Part shown: positions 9,604 through 18,665 of the stretch, one piece after another
Numbering within the stretch: the first letter of the stretch is position 1
Layout: every line of letters starts with the position of its first letter
From: Paraburkholderia guartelaensis
GTDB lineage: Bacteria > Pseudomonadota > Gammaproteobacteria > Burkholderiales > Burkholderiaceae
Length of the DNA: 64,000 nt
Reading direction: 5' to 3'
Assembly: GCF_004353905.1 (NCBI RefSeq)
Contig: NZ_SMOD01000006.1
Span: 245,529 to 309,528 of the forward strand
Program-made: the position numbers and the translations under genes
The notes under the pieces: model-generated
What the model was told of the DNA's origin: nothing
The model's database searches: none
The model's input: the letters and a program-made list of their open reading frames with translations, nothing else

Positions 9604-10116
9604 TCAGAGCGACTGGAGCTGGTGGAACGCGCCGCCGTGGAAGACGAGCGGCGAAGCGTCCGTGCCGTCCTCGCGCACGCCGCAGCGCTCCACTTCTCCG
9701 ACGAAAATCACGTGGTCGCCTTCGTCGTAGCGGCTGCGGTTGTGGCACTCGAACCACGCGATCGCGCCGTCCAGCACGGGCATGCCGGTGTCGCCGGCCG
9801 CGTGCGAGACGCCCTCGAAACGGTCTCCCTTCACGGTCGCAAAGCGCTTGCACAGGTCGAGCTGCGACGCGGCGAGCACATTGATCACATAATGGCTGTT
9901 CGAGCGGAACACGGGCATGGACGCCGAGCGCGTGGCGAGGCTCCACAGCACGAGCGGCGGATTGAGCGAGACCGAGTTGAACGAGCTGGCCGTGATGCCG
10001 ATGAGCGTGCCGTCGGGCGCACGCGTCGTGATTACGGTCACGCCGGTGGCGAACTGGCCAAGCGCGCGGCGGAATGCGCCGTCGTCGAAGTTGGGCGGGC
10101 TGGCGCGGCGGGTCAT
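9604..10116 (-). CDS. Flavin reductase-like domain protein
   Basis: A 170-residue protein of the FMN-binding split-barrel family (HpaC/RutF-like), which reduces FMN or FAD with NAD(P)H for a partner monooxygenase. Family features are FRRALGQFATGVTVITT at the start, GITASSFNSVSLNPPLVLWSL in the flavin-binding loop, and FECHNRSRYDEGDHVIFVGEV. No monooxygenase gene is next to it, so the partner is unknown. Divergent from msrA across a gap containing a short palindrome. Confidence 0.9.
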   Translation of the reverse strand: MTRRASPPNFDDGAFRRALGQFATGVTVITTRAPDGTLIGITASSFNSVSLNPPLVLWSLATRSASMPVFRSNSHYVINVLAASQLDLCKRFATVKGDRFEGVSHAAGDTGMPVLDGAIAWFECHNRSRYDEGDHVIFVGEVERCGVREDGTDASPLVFHGGAFHQLQSL

Positions 10117-10192
10117 CGGTGCAGGCCTTCACGGGCCGCGCGCGCGGCGGCGGGAGCGGAAATCGGGATCAACGTCATGTGGAAATTCGGCG

Positions 10193-10205
10193 AATTGTCA
10201 CAATT
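10193..10205. promoter_or_regulatory. Palindrome between flavin reductase and msrA
   Basis: AATTGT-C-ACAATT is a perfect 13-bp inverted repeat in the 192-bp divergent gap, about 77 bp before the flavin-reductase ATG and 104 bp before msrA. It stands out as AT-rich in GC-rich sequence and may be an operator shared by both genes. Confidence 0.4.
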
Positions 10206-10308
10206 TTAGCGGAAGCGGCGGATGGCGGGTCGTGCGAGGCACCGCGCAGTGGTGTCAGCAGTGAGGTCCGTGATGGCGTCCGCAGTCACGATCTAAGGAG
10301 CGAATAGC

Positions 10309-10857
10309 ATGAGTCAGACAGTCGAAACGGCCACCCTGGGCGGCGGATGCTTCTGGTGCCTGGAGGCGGTGTATCTGCGCGTGGAGGGTGTGAGTGCGGT
10401 GGAGTCGGGCTACGCGGGCGGCCACGTGGCGAACCCGAGCTACGAGCAGGTCTGCGACGGCGACACCGGCCACGCTGAGGTCGTCAAGGTGGACTTCGAT
10501 CCGGCGAAGATCACGTATCGCGAGATTCTCGACATCTTTTTCGCGATTCACGATCCGACGCAGCTGAACCGCCAGGGCAACGACGTGGGCACGCAGTACC
10601 GCTCGGCGATCTTCACGCACTCCGAGGCGCAGCGCGAGACGGCCGAGCAGGCGATTCGCGAGCTGGCCGCTGAAGGCGTGTACGACGGCAAGATCGTCAC
10701 CCAGGTGCTGCCGCTCGACGGCAACTATTTCCCCGCCGAGGCGTATCACCAGAACTACTTCGCGCAGCACCCGAACCAGGGCTATTGCTCGTTCGTGGTG
10801 GCACCGAAGGTCGCGAAATTCCGCCAGAAGTTCGCGCATCGGCTCAAGGCTGAATAA
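10309..10857 (+). CDS. msrA: Peptide-methionine (S)-S-oxide reductase
   Basis: Reduces methionine-S-sulfoxide in proteins and free methionine after oxidative damage. The 182-residue protein has the active-site motif GCFWC (catalytic Cys14, Cys17 beside it), the GYAGG and YEQVCDGDTGHAEVV blocks, FFAIHDPTQLNRQGNDVGTQYRS, and a C-terminal QNYFAQHPNQGYC. An AAGGAG site lies about 10 bp before the ATG. No signal peptide is seen, so it should act in the cytoplasm. Confidence 0.96.
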   Translation: MSQTVETATLGGGCFWCLEAVYLRVEGVSAVESGYAGGHVANPSYEQVCDGDTGHAEVVKVDFDPAKITYREILDIFFAIHDPTQLNRQGNDVGTQYRSAIFTHSEAQRETAEQAIRELAAEGVYDGKIVTQVLPLDGNYFPAEAYHQNYFAQHPNQGYCSFVVAPKVAKFRQKFAHRLKAE

Positions 10858-10866
10858 GCCTCAAAA

Positions 10867-10898
10867 GGCGCGCGGCGGTTTCGTTGCCGCTTCGCGCC
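10867..10898. terminator. GC-rich hairpin between convergent msrA and DUF72 gene
   Basis: GGCGCG and GCGG on the left pair with CCGC and CGCGCC on the right around a TTTCGTTG loop, just before the DUF72 stop codon. It may end both transcripts, though no long T tract follows. Confidence 0.45.
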
Positions 10899-12320
10899 TC
10901 AGTCTTCCTTTTCCGCTTCTTCCTGCGCGCCGGGCGGCGTTTCGTCCGGCGTCGCGTCGCCCGCGGCGTCCAGCGCCATTTCCCCGCGCAAGCGTTCCAT
11001 CTCGTCTGCAATCGCCCGCGCGAGCTTCGCGCACGTGAGCGGCGCCGATCCCTCCGCCTTGTTATTCGTCGTGATCAGCACGGGCTGGCCCGCCATTGCG
11101 TAGCGTGCGGCCAGTTCCGCGAGCGTGACGCGCGTATGCGGGTCTTCGTCCACCAGCTTGTCGAACGGCTCGTAGCGCGCCTTCGCCTGCTCGTACTTGA
11201 AGCCGCTGTGCAGGCTCCAGCGCACGATCAGCGGGCCGGCCGGGGCTTCGCCGTCCATCAGCGCGAGCGCGGCGGCCTGGCGCAGCGGGTCCGGCATTCG
11301 GGCGTGCAGGCCTACGCAGTAGCGCACGCCCGCGGCGCGCAGCGTGCGCACGAAGCGCGGTGTGAGCAGGATCGCGTCGCGGATCTCGATGGCGTAGCAG
11401 GGGGCGTCGCCGGCTGCGGCGGGATCGGTCGATTGGGGCAGCGGCGGCAATGCGGCGAGGAAAGCGGTCAGCCGCTCGACGAACGCCGCCGGGTCGGCCA
11501 GCAGCTGATCGGGCAGCGGCGGGAACTGGAACACGAGCGCGCCTGCCTTGCCGCCAAGGCCCGCGAGGCACGGCTCGACGAATTCGCGCGTTGCCAGCTC
11601 CGCGTTGAGAAAGCACGGGTTCGCGGAAACGGGCTCGCCACGCTCGCCGCGCACACTCGCGTCGGTGACGAGCGCCGGCGCCTTCACGATGAAGCGGAAG
11701 TGGTCCGGCACCTGCTGCGCGTAGCGCAGGTAATCGGTGACGGTGAGCGGCGCGTAGAACGAGCGGTCGATGCTCACCGAGCGCAGCAGCGGATGCGCGC
11801 CGTAGGCCGAGAGGCCGTCGCGGGCAAGCTTCGACTGGCTGTAGTCCTCGCCGTAGACAATGCCGCGCCAGCCCGGAAACGACCACGACGAGGTGCCAAG
11901 GCGCACGCTTGCGGGCAGTGCGGCGGCGACGTCGAGCGTGTCTTGCGTGGCCACGGCGGGCAGCACGCCGCGTCCGCGGCGTTTCGGGGCGTTCGCGCCG
12001 GGCGCGGGTTTTGGCGGTTTTGCACGCGGCTCGCTGTCTTCGCGCGCTTCGATTTCCGCGTCGTCGTCGCGCGTGGCGCGGGCAGGGCGCTGGGCGGCGG
12101 GCTTCGTGGCGGGTTTTGTCGCGGGCGCGCTCGCCGGCGCCGCGAAGCCGAACAAGTCAGGCTGCGGCTCGGCGCGGGCTTCGCTTTTCGGCGCGTTGCG
12201 GCGCGCAGCCGCGCGGGCGGCCTCGCGCGCGGCCGGTTGGGCCGCGTCGGTGCCGGAGTCGTTGGCCGACCCGAGCGTGCTGTCGCCAAAGAGGTCGTGG
12301 CCGTCGTCGCGTTCGTTCAT
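10899..12320 (-). CDS. DUF72 (YecE-like) protein with disordered N-terminal extension
   Basis: Function unknown. The C-terminal three-quarters (from about residue 140) is a DUF72 TIM-barrel-like domain: RLGTSSWSFPGWRGIVYGEDY, YGAHPLLRSVSIDRSFYAPLT, FRFIVKAPALVTDA, VFQFPPLP and YAIEIRD. The 473-residue length is well above the usual 240-300 because of an Ala/Pro/Arg-rich N-terminus. That region holds two DLFG motifs (residues 9-12 and 55-58), the second as QPDLF, which looks like a beta-clamp-binding peptide. The frame is open to 12476, but the ATG at 12320 avoids overlap with cfa and begins MNERDDGHDLFG. No strong ribosome-binding site decides it. Confidence 0.82.
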   Translation of the reverse strand: MNERDDGHDLFGDSTLGSANDSGTDAAQPAAREAARAAARRNAPKSEARAEPQPDLFGFAAPASAPATKPATKPAAQRPARATRDDDAEIEAREDSEPRAKPPKPAPGANAPKRRGRGVLPAVATQDTLDVAAALPASVRLGTSSWSFPGWRGIVYGEDYSQSKLARDGLSAYGAHPLLRSVSIDRSFYAPLTVTDYLRYAQQVPDHFRFIVKAPALVTDASVRGERGEPVSANPCFLNAELATREFVEPCLAGLGGKAGALVFQFPPLPDQLLADPAAFVERLTAFLAALPPLPQSTDPAAAGDAPCYAIEIRDAILLTPRFVRTLRAAGVRYCVGLHARMPDPLRQAAALALMDGEAPAGPLIVRWSLHSGFKYEQAKARYEPFDKLVDEDPHTRVTLAELAARYAMAGQPVLITTNNKAEGSAPLTCAKLARAIADEMERLRGEMALDAAGDATPDETPPGAQEEAEKED

Positions 12321-12439
12321 GCAGTGGCGTCGCGCAGTGGCGTCGTGATGGCGGTCGTGGGGCGAAGCCGCCTGAGTCGAGCGCAACTGCGGGAACAGTT
12401 GATTCGCGGGCGGCGCGGCGAACCGCGCCGCCGTCTGCG

Positions 12440-13654
12440 TCAGAGCGGCTTCTCGTACATATACCGGCGCGACCACGGCAGCGTGCTCGCGCTGCGGCCG
12501 GCCTTGCGGCAGACGATCTGGAAGATCGACACGTCATCGTGCTCGAACGCGTACGCGCAACCCGCCAGATAAACGCGCCAGATGCGGAACTTCTCGTCGT
12601 CGACGAGCCGTTTCGCCTCCTCGGCGCGCGCCTCGAAATTCTCCGCCCACAAATCGAGCGTGTGCGCATAGTGACGGCGCAGGCTTTCCACGTCAACCGC
12701 CTCGAGGCCGCCGCGCTGCGCCGCTTCTAGCGCGAGGCCGATGTGCGGCAGCTCGCCGTCGGGGAACACGTAGCGGTCGATGAACTCGCCGCCGCCCAGC
12801 GCCGTTTCGCCCGATTCGGCGTCCGACGAGGTGATGCCGTGGTTCATGGCGACGCCGTCGTCGGCGAGCAGGTCGTGGACCTTGCGGAAATAGCCCGGCA
12901 GATTCTTGCGCCCGACGTGCTCGAACATCCCCACGCTCGTGATGCGGTCGAACTGGCCTTGTATGTCGCGATAGTCCTGCAGGCGGATTTCGATGCGGTC
13001 TTCGAGGCCCGCCGCCTTCACACGCGCCGTGGCGAGATCGAACTGGTTCTGCGAGAGCGTTACGCCCACGCAGCGCGCGCCGAACTTCTGCGCCGCGCGC
13101 AGCACGAGCGCGCCCCATCCGCAGCCGATATCGAGCAGCTTATGACCTTCCTTCACCTGGATCTTGGTGAGGATATGGTCGATTTTCTTGAGCTGGGCGG
13201 TAGCGAGGTCTTCGTCGCCGTTTTCGAAGTACGCGCACGAGTAGACCATGTTCTCGTCGAGCCAGAGCTTGTAGAACTCGTTCGAGACGTCGTAGTGGTA
13301 CTGGATGGCCTGCTTGTCCGTGGACTTCGAGTGCGTGAAATAGCGGCGCACGCGGGCGAGCTTGCTGGCGCTCGTGACGGTGCTGCGCGCGAGCGAATAG
13401 CTGATGTTGATGATGTCGGCGAGCTTGCCTTCGATGTCGATCTTGCCCTTCACGTAGGCCTCGCCGAGATTGTCGAGGCTCGGCGTGAGAAGAAGCGGCA
13501 GCGCCGACGCGCTGTTGACCTTGAGCGTGACCCGAGGCGCGGCGAAGTGGCCGAAGTCGTATTGCTGCCCGCTCCAGAGCACGAGGCGGGCGGGCAGGTC
13601 GGCCTTGCTGCGCACTTCTTCTGCCCACTGTGCGAGTTTTTTCTCCCAGAACAT
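12440..13654 (-). CDS. cfa: Cyclopropane-fatty-acyl-phospholipid synthase
   Basis: Methylates the double bonds of unsaturated fatty acids in membrane phospholipids with S-adenosylmethionine, usually on entry into stationary phase or under acid stress. The 404-residue protein has the SAM-binding loop LLDIGCGWGAL and the CFA blocks YHYDVSNEFYKLWLDENMVYSCAYF, SVGMFEHVGRKNLPGYFRKVHDLL, and RYVFPDGELPHI. An N-terminal domain of about 120 residues precedes the catalytic domain, as in other bacterial Cfa proteins. GAGAG lies just upstream of the ATG. A gap of 185 bp separates it from pdxH. Confidence 0.95.
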   Translation of the reverse strand: MFWEKKLAQWAEEVRSKADLPARLVLWSGQQYDFGHFAAPRVTLKVNSASALPLLLTPSLDNLGEAYVKGKIDIEGKLADIINISYSLARSTVTSASKLARVRRYFTHSKSTDKQAIQYHYDVSNEFYKLWLDENMVYSCAYFENGDEDLATAQLKKIDHILTKIQVKEGHKLLDIGCGWGALVLRAAQKFGARCVGVTLSQNQFDLATARVKAAGLEDRIEIRLQDYRDIQGQFDRITSVGMFEHVGRKNLPGYFRKVHDLLADDGVAMNHGITSSDAESGETALGGGEFIDRYVFPDGELPHIGLALEAAQRGGLEAVDVESLRRHYAHTLDLWAENFEARAEEAKRLVDDEKFRIWRVYLAGCAYAFEHDDVSIFQIVCRKAGRSASTLPWSRRYMYEKPL

Positions 13655-13839
13655 GCGTTTCTCTCCATGTCAGATGAACGATTGAAGCCCAATGACAAAA
13701 GCGAATTGCGATGCAGGTTTTTTGGCAACAGCGTTACGGCAACAGCGAAATACTGAACGACATGCAACGAAAGCGGTGAGACGAAAATCCGGTTGGCGCG
13801 GCGCAAGTGCGGTAAGGGCGTTACGCCGCGCGCATGCGC

Positions 13840-14481
13840 TCAGGGCGCGAGACGCTCGATGCGCCAGGCCGCGCCCGCGCTGTCACGCGTGTAGCGGATG
13901 CGGTCGTGCAGGCGCGACGGGCGACCCTGCCAGAACTCGATGGCCTCCGGCACGAGCCGGTAGCCGCCCCAGTGCGGCGGGCGCGGCGGCGTTTCGCCGT
14001 ACTGCGCGGCGATTTCGCGCTCGCGCGCTTCGAGCGTCTCGCGGTTCGCGATCACCGTGCTTTGCTCCGAGGCCCAGGCGCCAATGCGCGAGCCGAGCGG
14101 GCGCGAGTTGAAGTAGGCGTCGCTTTCCTCGGCGCTCGTGAGTTCGACCTTGCCCTCGATGCGGACCTGGCGCTCCAGCTCGATCCAGTGAAAGAGCAGC
14201 GCCGCATGCGGATTCGCGCTCAGTTCGCGGCCCTTGCGGCTCTCGTAGTTCGTGAAGAACACGAAACCGCGCTCGTCCACGCCCTTGATGAGCAGGATGC
14301 GCGCGGCGGGGCGGCCTTGTGCGTCGACCGTGGCGACCGTCATGGCGTTGGGCTCGGGCAGCTTCGCGTCGAGCGCCTGGGCGAACCAGGTCTGGAACTG
14401 GCGGATCGGATCGGGATCGACGTCGGCGGCGTCGAGCGAGCCGAGCGAGTAGGTCTTGCGGAGATCGGCGAGGGATGTCAT
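13840..14481 (-). CDS. pdxH: Pyridoxamine 5'-phosphate oxidase
   Basis: FMN enzyme that oxidises pyridoxamine or pyridoxine 5'-phosphate to pyridoxal phosphate, the last step of vitamin B6 synthesis and salvage. The 213-residue length is typical. Motifs include [43 protein letters not shown] (FMN binding), [20 protein letters not shown], and the C-terminal [27 protein letters not shown] with the substrate-binding Arg/His. Divergent from tcdA. Confidence 0.96.
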   Translation of the reverse strand: MTSLADLRKTYSLGSLDAADVDPDPIRQFQTWFAQALDAKLPEPNAMTVATVDAQGRPAARILLIKGVDERGFVFFTNYESRKGRELSANPHAALLFHWIELERQVRIEGKVELTSAEESDAYFNSRPLGSRIGAWASEQSTVIANRETLEAREREIAAQYGETPPRPPHWGGYRLVPEAIEFWQGRPSRLHDRIRYTRDSAGAAWRIERLAP

Positions 14482-14645
14482 CTTTTATGCAGACGCTTCA
14501 ATGCGGACAAGTATATCGAAGAGGCAGGAAGCAGGGGCGCCCGGCTAGGGGCGCCCGGCCTCGTTCGGCGGGATCAGGCAAAATACGGGTCTTGCCAGGA
14601 CCGCGACAGCAGCGTGCGACCGGTCCGCTTACGATTGCTACCGTC

Positions 14646-15518
14646 ATGTCCAGTACCCCGATTTCCCCTGCCGCCGGCTCCGTCGATCTTACCCCGAGCC
14701 CTGCCGACGATGTTGCCGACCGCGCCCGCCGATTCGGCGGAATCGCGCGGCTTTATGGCGCACCCGCGCTCGACGCGTTCGAGCGCGCCCACGTTGCCGT
14801 GATCGGCATTGGCGGCGTGGGCTCGTGGGCCGCCGAGGCGCTCGCGCGCAGCGCGATCGGCAAGCTCACGCTGATCGACCTAGACAACGTGGCCGAGAGC
14901 AACACCAACCGCCAGATCCACGCGCTCGACGGCAACTACGGCAAGCCCAAGGTCGAGGCCATGGCCGAGCGCATCAAGCTCATCGACCCGGCGTGCGACG
15001 TGCGTCTCGTCGAGGATTTCGTCGAGCCGTCGAACTTTGATGCGTTGCTGGGCGGCGGCTTCGACTACGTGATCGACGCCATCGACAGCGTGCGCACCAA
15101 GACCGCGCTGATCGCCTGGTGCGTGGAGCATCGCGTGCCGCTCATCACGGTGGGTGGCGCGGGTGGGCAGCTCGACCCCACGCGGATTCGCATCGACGAC
15201 CTCGCGCTCACGATCCAGGACCCGCTGCTCTCCAAGGTGCGCGGCCAGTTGCGCAAGCAGCACGGTTTTCCGCGCGGGCCAAAGGCGAAGTTCAAGGTAA
15301 GCGCGGTGTATTCGGACGAGCCGCTCATCTATCCCGAGGCGGCTGTGTGCGATATCGACGCCGAGGCGGAGCACGTCACGACGTCGCCGGGGCACCACGG
15401 TCCGGTGGGGCTGAACTGCGCGGGCTTTGGTTCGAGCGTGTGTGTGACGGCGAGCTTTGGTTTCGCGGCGGCTTCGTATGTGCTGCGCGCGTTGGCGCAT
15501 CAAGCCAGCGGGCGTTGA
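14646..15518 (+). CDS. tcdA: tRNA threonylcarbamoyladenosine dehydratase
   Basis: E1-like enzyme that cyclises t6A to ct6A at position 37 of ANN-decoding tRNAs, using ATP. The start at 14646 gives 290 residues; the frame stays open well upstream, but conserved sequence begins only at RFGGIARLYGAPALDAFERAHVAVIGIGGVGSW. The nucleotide-binding GxGGVGS loop, the LIDLDNVAESNTNRQIHA segment and DAIDSVRTKTALI are classic for the ThiF/MoeB/TcdA superfamily. The length and lack of a rhodanese domain favour TcdA over MoeB. Confidence 0.92.
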   Translation: MSSTPISPAAGSVDLTPSPADDVADRARRFGGIARLYGAPALDAFERAHVAVIGIGGVGSWAAEALARSAIGKLTLIDLDNVAESNTNRQIHALDGNYGKPKVEAMAERIKLIDPACDVRLVEDFVEPSNFDALLGGGFDYVIDAIDSVRTKTALIAWCVEHRVPLITVGGAGGQLDPTRIRIDDLALTIQDPLLSKVRGQLRKQHGFPRGPKAKFKVSAVYSDEPLIYPEAAVCDIDAEAEHVTTSPGHHGPVGLNCAGFGSSVCVTASFGFAAASYVLRALAHQASGR

Positions 15519-15537
15519 AGGCGAGCGCCAGGAACGC

Positions 15538-15568
15538 AAGAAAGCGTGCCTGATAGGCACGCTTTCTT
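15538..15568. terminator. Strong bidirectional terminator between tcdA and Crp/Fnr gene
   Basis: AAGAAAGCGTGCC, loop TGATA, GGCACGCTTTCTT: a perfect 13-bp stem with A-rich and T-rich flanks, placed between convergent genes. Confidence 0.88.
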
Positions 15569-15608
15569 ATCGAGGTGGAAAGCGAACGAACCGCGCGCGT
15601 CGGTCGCC

Positions 15609-16343
15609 TTATTCGACCGCTTCCGCTTCGTGCAGGCGCGGGAGCAGGCGATCGAACTCGCGGCGCACGAGACCGTAGCACTCGCATGCGCGCGCTTCGA
15701 GGCGCGTGCGGTCGAGTACGCGGATCTTGCCGCGGCTGTGATGGATCAGACCTTCGTCATGCAGCTTGCCGGCTGCTTCCGTGACGCCTTCGCGGCGCAC
15801 GCCGAGCATGTCGGCGATCAGTTGCTGCGTCACGCTCAGATCGTTGGAATCCACGCGATCCACTTCGATCAGCAGCCACCGGCACAGCTGCTTGCTCAGC
15901 GAGTGGTGGCGGTTGCAGGCGGCCGTCTGCGCGATCTGCGTGAGCAGTGCGTGCATGTAAAGCAGCGTAACGCGACGCAGGAGGTCCGAGCGCGCAAACT
16001 GCTGCTTGAGCGCCTGTGCGCTGATGCGGTACGCGAAGCCCGAACTTTGCACCTGCACGCGGTTCGGCATCGTTTCGCCACCGGTCAGCACCGGCACGCC
16101 GGTCATGCCTTCCCGGCCCACCGCTGCAATTTCGACGGAACTGCCGTCTTCCATTGTCGTGAGCATCGAGATGACGGCGGTCGTCGGAAAGTACACGTGA
16201 TGAATACGCTGGCCGCAATCGCAGAGCAGCTGTTCAGTGCGCAGTTGAACGAGTTCAAGATGCGGCGCCAACGCCTGCCACTCGTTTGACGGAAGTGCGC
16301 CAAGCAGATGATTGCCGTGCAAATCGGATTGAAGGGTCAACAT
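15609..16343 (-). CDS. Crp/Fnr-family transcriptional regulator
   Basis: A 244-residue protein with an N-terminal cyclic-nucleotide-binding-like beta barrel (about residues 12-130: HVYFPTTAVISMLTTMEDGSSVEIAAVGREGMTG) and a C-terminal winged helix (SVTQQLIADMLGVRREGVTEAAGKLHDEGLIHHSRGKIRVLD). The four-cysteine pattern of oxygen-sensing FNR is absent; only a CDC pair near residues 41-43 is seen. Its ligand is unknown. A roughly 730-bp region separates it from manC on the opposite strand. Confidence 0.9.
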   Translation of the reverse strand: MLTLQSDLHGNHLLGALPSNEWQALAPHLELVQLRTEQLLCDCGQRIHHVYFPTTAVISMLTTMEDGSSVEIAAVGREGMTGVPVLTGGETMPNRVQVQSSGFAYRISAQALKQQFARSDLLRRVTLLYMHALLTQIAQTAACNRHHSLSKQLCRWLLIEVDRVDSNDLSVTQQLIADMLGVRREGVTEAAGKLHDEGLIHHSRGKIRVLDRTRLEARACECYGLVRREFDRLLPRLHEAEAVE

Positions 16344-17076
16344 GATCGGTCCTCGCGTAAAGCGGCGTGTGCCGCCTCCTGTTTTTTCTGTTTCCGGCTG
16401 CCGAATTTATTGTTATCGCCGTTACCCGTTCGGCTATACGTTCGTTGCGCCGGCCCCATAAGCCCCATCAGCGTTTTGCGATCTCGTTTGTCGGCATCCA
16501 CGCCTGTGTGGCGAACTCTACTTAGCAGGGGTTGTGCCAGCAGCCGCGAAAGTGAGGAAGCTTGCGGCCTGGCGCTGCGCCAGCTATTTCCGGGGCGACG
16601 CAAAGTCGCATTATTGTTTCAGTTTTGTACAGCGCCAGCGCGGCGCCGTTTGCGAAATCGCTAGAGTTTGATGTTGCCAACGCCTTGATTTATATAGCTA
16701 CTTTCGCTCCTCAGACGGATGCGCGGAAATGAATCCTCGCTGAAACATCGTTGGACCATCGCCTTGTACGCGTTGTGCGCCTGCCTTTGCTGCGCCGCGG
16801 TTTTGATTCGTTTCTGTTGGGGGGCTACCGACACTGTCGCAAAAACGTTCGGATGTGAAACATCACCTTGCGCGGCCATCTTCGCGCTTCGTGCGCTGCC
16901 GCACATAACGATGACTGCGCGACGACCACGCCTGCGCCACAAAGAAAAAATTCATGGCGCGCCGTGCGATGAATGTGGCTGCGCGTACAGATTCGCGCGA
17001 TACGTATTGTTCAAATGTCACCCGTACGCCAATCAATAACGAGACTCGGTGCATGACTTCGGGGGGAGTGACGCGA
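16344..17076. other. Long non-coding interval between Crp/Fnr gene and manC
   Basis: This 733-bp interval holds no gene I can support. Short open frames on both strands (for example 16719-17039 plus and 16661-16942 minus) have no recognisable motifs. A TTTGAT/TATATA pair at 16667-16672 and 16691-16696 with an 18-bp spacer is a possible promoter. It would give manC a leader of about 370 nt. Confidence 0.4.
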
Positions 17077-18615
17077 ATGAACAACGATGTGACATCTGCC
17101 GGCCTGATAGCCGCGATCAGCGAAGGTGACGCCGAACTCGTCGTTCAGCCCGTCGTGCTGGCGGGTGGTTCAGGCACGCGGTTATGGCCGCTTTCGCGCG
17201 AACACTGTCCCAAGCAACTGATCGATCTGCTCGATGGCGAGTCGCTGCTCGAGGCGACTGTACGGCGCCTCGATGGCGTTTTCCTGCACGCCGGCGCCTC
17301 GCTGCCTGAAGCGCACGCAGCGGTTCGCAAGGCTGCGCCCTTTGTCGTGAGCAGCGAGGACTTGCGCCATCTGACCGCCGACCGTCTTGGCCGCAGCGGC
17401 ATGGCCGCCCGCTTCGTGCTCGAACCGCTCGCGCGCAACACGGCGCCCGCGCTGACGGCGGTGGCGCTTGCCGCCAGCCGCGACGGCGATCCGGTGCTCG
17501 TTGCCATGCCCGCCGACCATTTGATCGCCGATGGCGCTGCGTTTGCTGCCGCGCTCGAAGAAGCCGTGACGCACGCGGCGCGCGGTGCCATCGTCACACT
17601 CGGCGTGCCGCCGCAACGCGCCGAAACGGGCTACGGCTACATCGGCGCGGGTTTGCCGCTTGGCAGCAGCGGCGCGCGCAGCATCGAGCATTTTGTGGAG
17701 AAGCCGGATGCCGAGCGCGCTGCAAGCTATGTTGCTTCGGGGAACTATCTTTGGAACAGTGGGATTTTCGTTGTGCGCGCATCGGTCTGGCTCTCGGCGA
17801 TCGCGCACAGCCGGCCGCTCATCGCGGCGCAGTGCGCGGCGGCCTTCGAAAATGCCTCCGTCGACGCTGACGGCACCGTCCACTTGAACCGCGACGCACT
17901 CGCCGCCTGTCCGTCCGATTCGATCGACTACGCGGTGATGGAGTCGGTTGGCGTGAATGCGCGACTCGCGGGCGTGGTTGTGCCGCTTCGTTCGGGCTGG
18001 TCGGACGTCGGGGCGTGGGATGCCCTGTGGCAGGTCTCGGAGAAGGACGAGAATGGCAACGTCGCGCGCGGGCGCGTGCTGTTCGAGGATGCGACGGATA
18101 CCTTCGTGCATTCGGACGGCCGGCTCGTTGCCTGCGTGGGCGTGCGGGGCATGGTGGTGGTCGAGACAGCGGACGCCGTGCTCGTCGTCGCGAAGGACCG
18201 CGTTCAGGACGTCAAGGCGGTGGTTACCAGGCTCAAGGCGCAGCACAGTGAGGTGGCGCGGCAGCACCGGCGCGTGGAGCGCCCGTGGGGCTGGTACGAC
18301 TCGGTCGATCAAGGCGAGCGCTTTCAGGTCAAGCGCATCGTTGTAAAGCCAGGTGGCCGGCTTTCGTTGCAGATGCATCACCACCGCGCGGAGCACTGGA
18401 CCGTGGTGCGCGGAACGGCGCGCGTGACGCGTGGTGAGGAGGTGCTCCTGCTTTCCGAAAACGAATCGACCTATATCCCGCTAGGCATGACGCACCGGCT
18501 GGAGAATCCGGGCAAGACGGCGCTCGAGATCATCGAGGTGCAGTCGGGCTGTTATCTCGGCGAGGACGACATCGTGCGCTTCGACGACCAGTACGGTCGG
18601 GTTCAGCAAGCGTAG
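17077..18615 (+). CDS. manC: Mannose-1-phosphate guanylyltransferase / mannose-6-phosphate isomerase
   Basis: Type II bifunctional enzyme (AlgA/ManC/XanB type) that isomerises fructose-6-P to mannose-6-P and makes GDP-mannose from mannose-1-P for exopolysaccharide or O-antigen. The start at 17077 has a GGGGGGAG site 8 bp upstream and gives 512 residues. Motifs are the pyrophosphorylase loop GGSGTRLWPLSR with PKQ (residues 30-47), FVEKP, and the C-terminal cupin with RPWGWYDSVDQGERFQVKRIVVKPGGRLSLQMHHHRAEHW. No polysaccharide genes are nearby, and the preceding region is unusually long. Confidence 0.95.
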   Translation: MNNDVTSAGLIAAISEGDAELVVQPVVLAGGSGTRLWPLSREHCPKQLIDLLDGESLLEATVRRLDGVFLHAGASLPEAHAAVRKAAPFVVSSEDLRHLTADRLGRSGMAARFVLEPLARNTAPALTAVALAASRDGDPVLVAMPADHLIADGAAFAAALEEAVTHAARGAIVTLGVPPQRAETGYGYIGAGLPLGSSGARSIEHFVEKPDAERAASYVASGNYLWNSGIFVVRASVWLSAIAHSRPLIAAQCAAAFENASVDADGTVHLNRDALAACPSDSIDYAVMESVGVNARLAGVVVPLRSGWSDVGAWDALWQVSEKDENGNVARGRVLFEDATDTFVHSDGRLVACVGVRGMVVVETADAVLVVAKDRVQDVKAVVTRLKAQHSEVARQHRRVERPWGWYDSVDQGERFQVKRIVVKPGGRLSLQMHHHRAEHWTVVRGTARVTRGEEVLLLSENESTYIPLGMTHRLENPGKTALEIIEVQSGCYLGEDDIVRFDDQYGRVQQA

Positions 18616-18631
18616 CTAACTGAACGCAAGG

Positions 18632-18654
18632 CGAGGACGCACGCGGCGTCCTCG
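18632..18654. terminator. Hairpin between convergent manC and cnoX
   Basis: CGAGGACGC, loop ACGCG, GCGTCCTCG: a perfect 9-bp stem between convergent stop codons, with no T tract on either side. Confidence 0.5.
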
Positions 18655-18665
18655 GCCGCTCGATA

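Noticed and set aside
10884..12572. Very long plus-strand frame opposite the DUF72 gene
   Set aside because: Arg/Ala-rich antisense shadow of high-GC coding sequence. The minus-strand product has a recognisable domain and the plus-strand one does not.
16719..17039. Cysteine-rich 106-codon frame before manC
   Set aside because: Composition is unlike neighbouring genes, there is no family match and it overlaps the likely manC leader.
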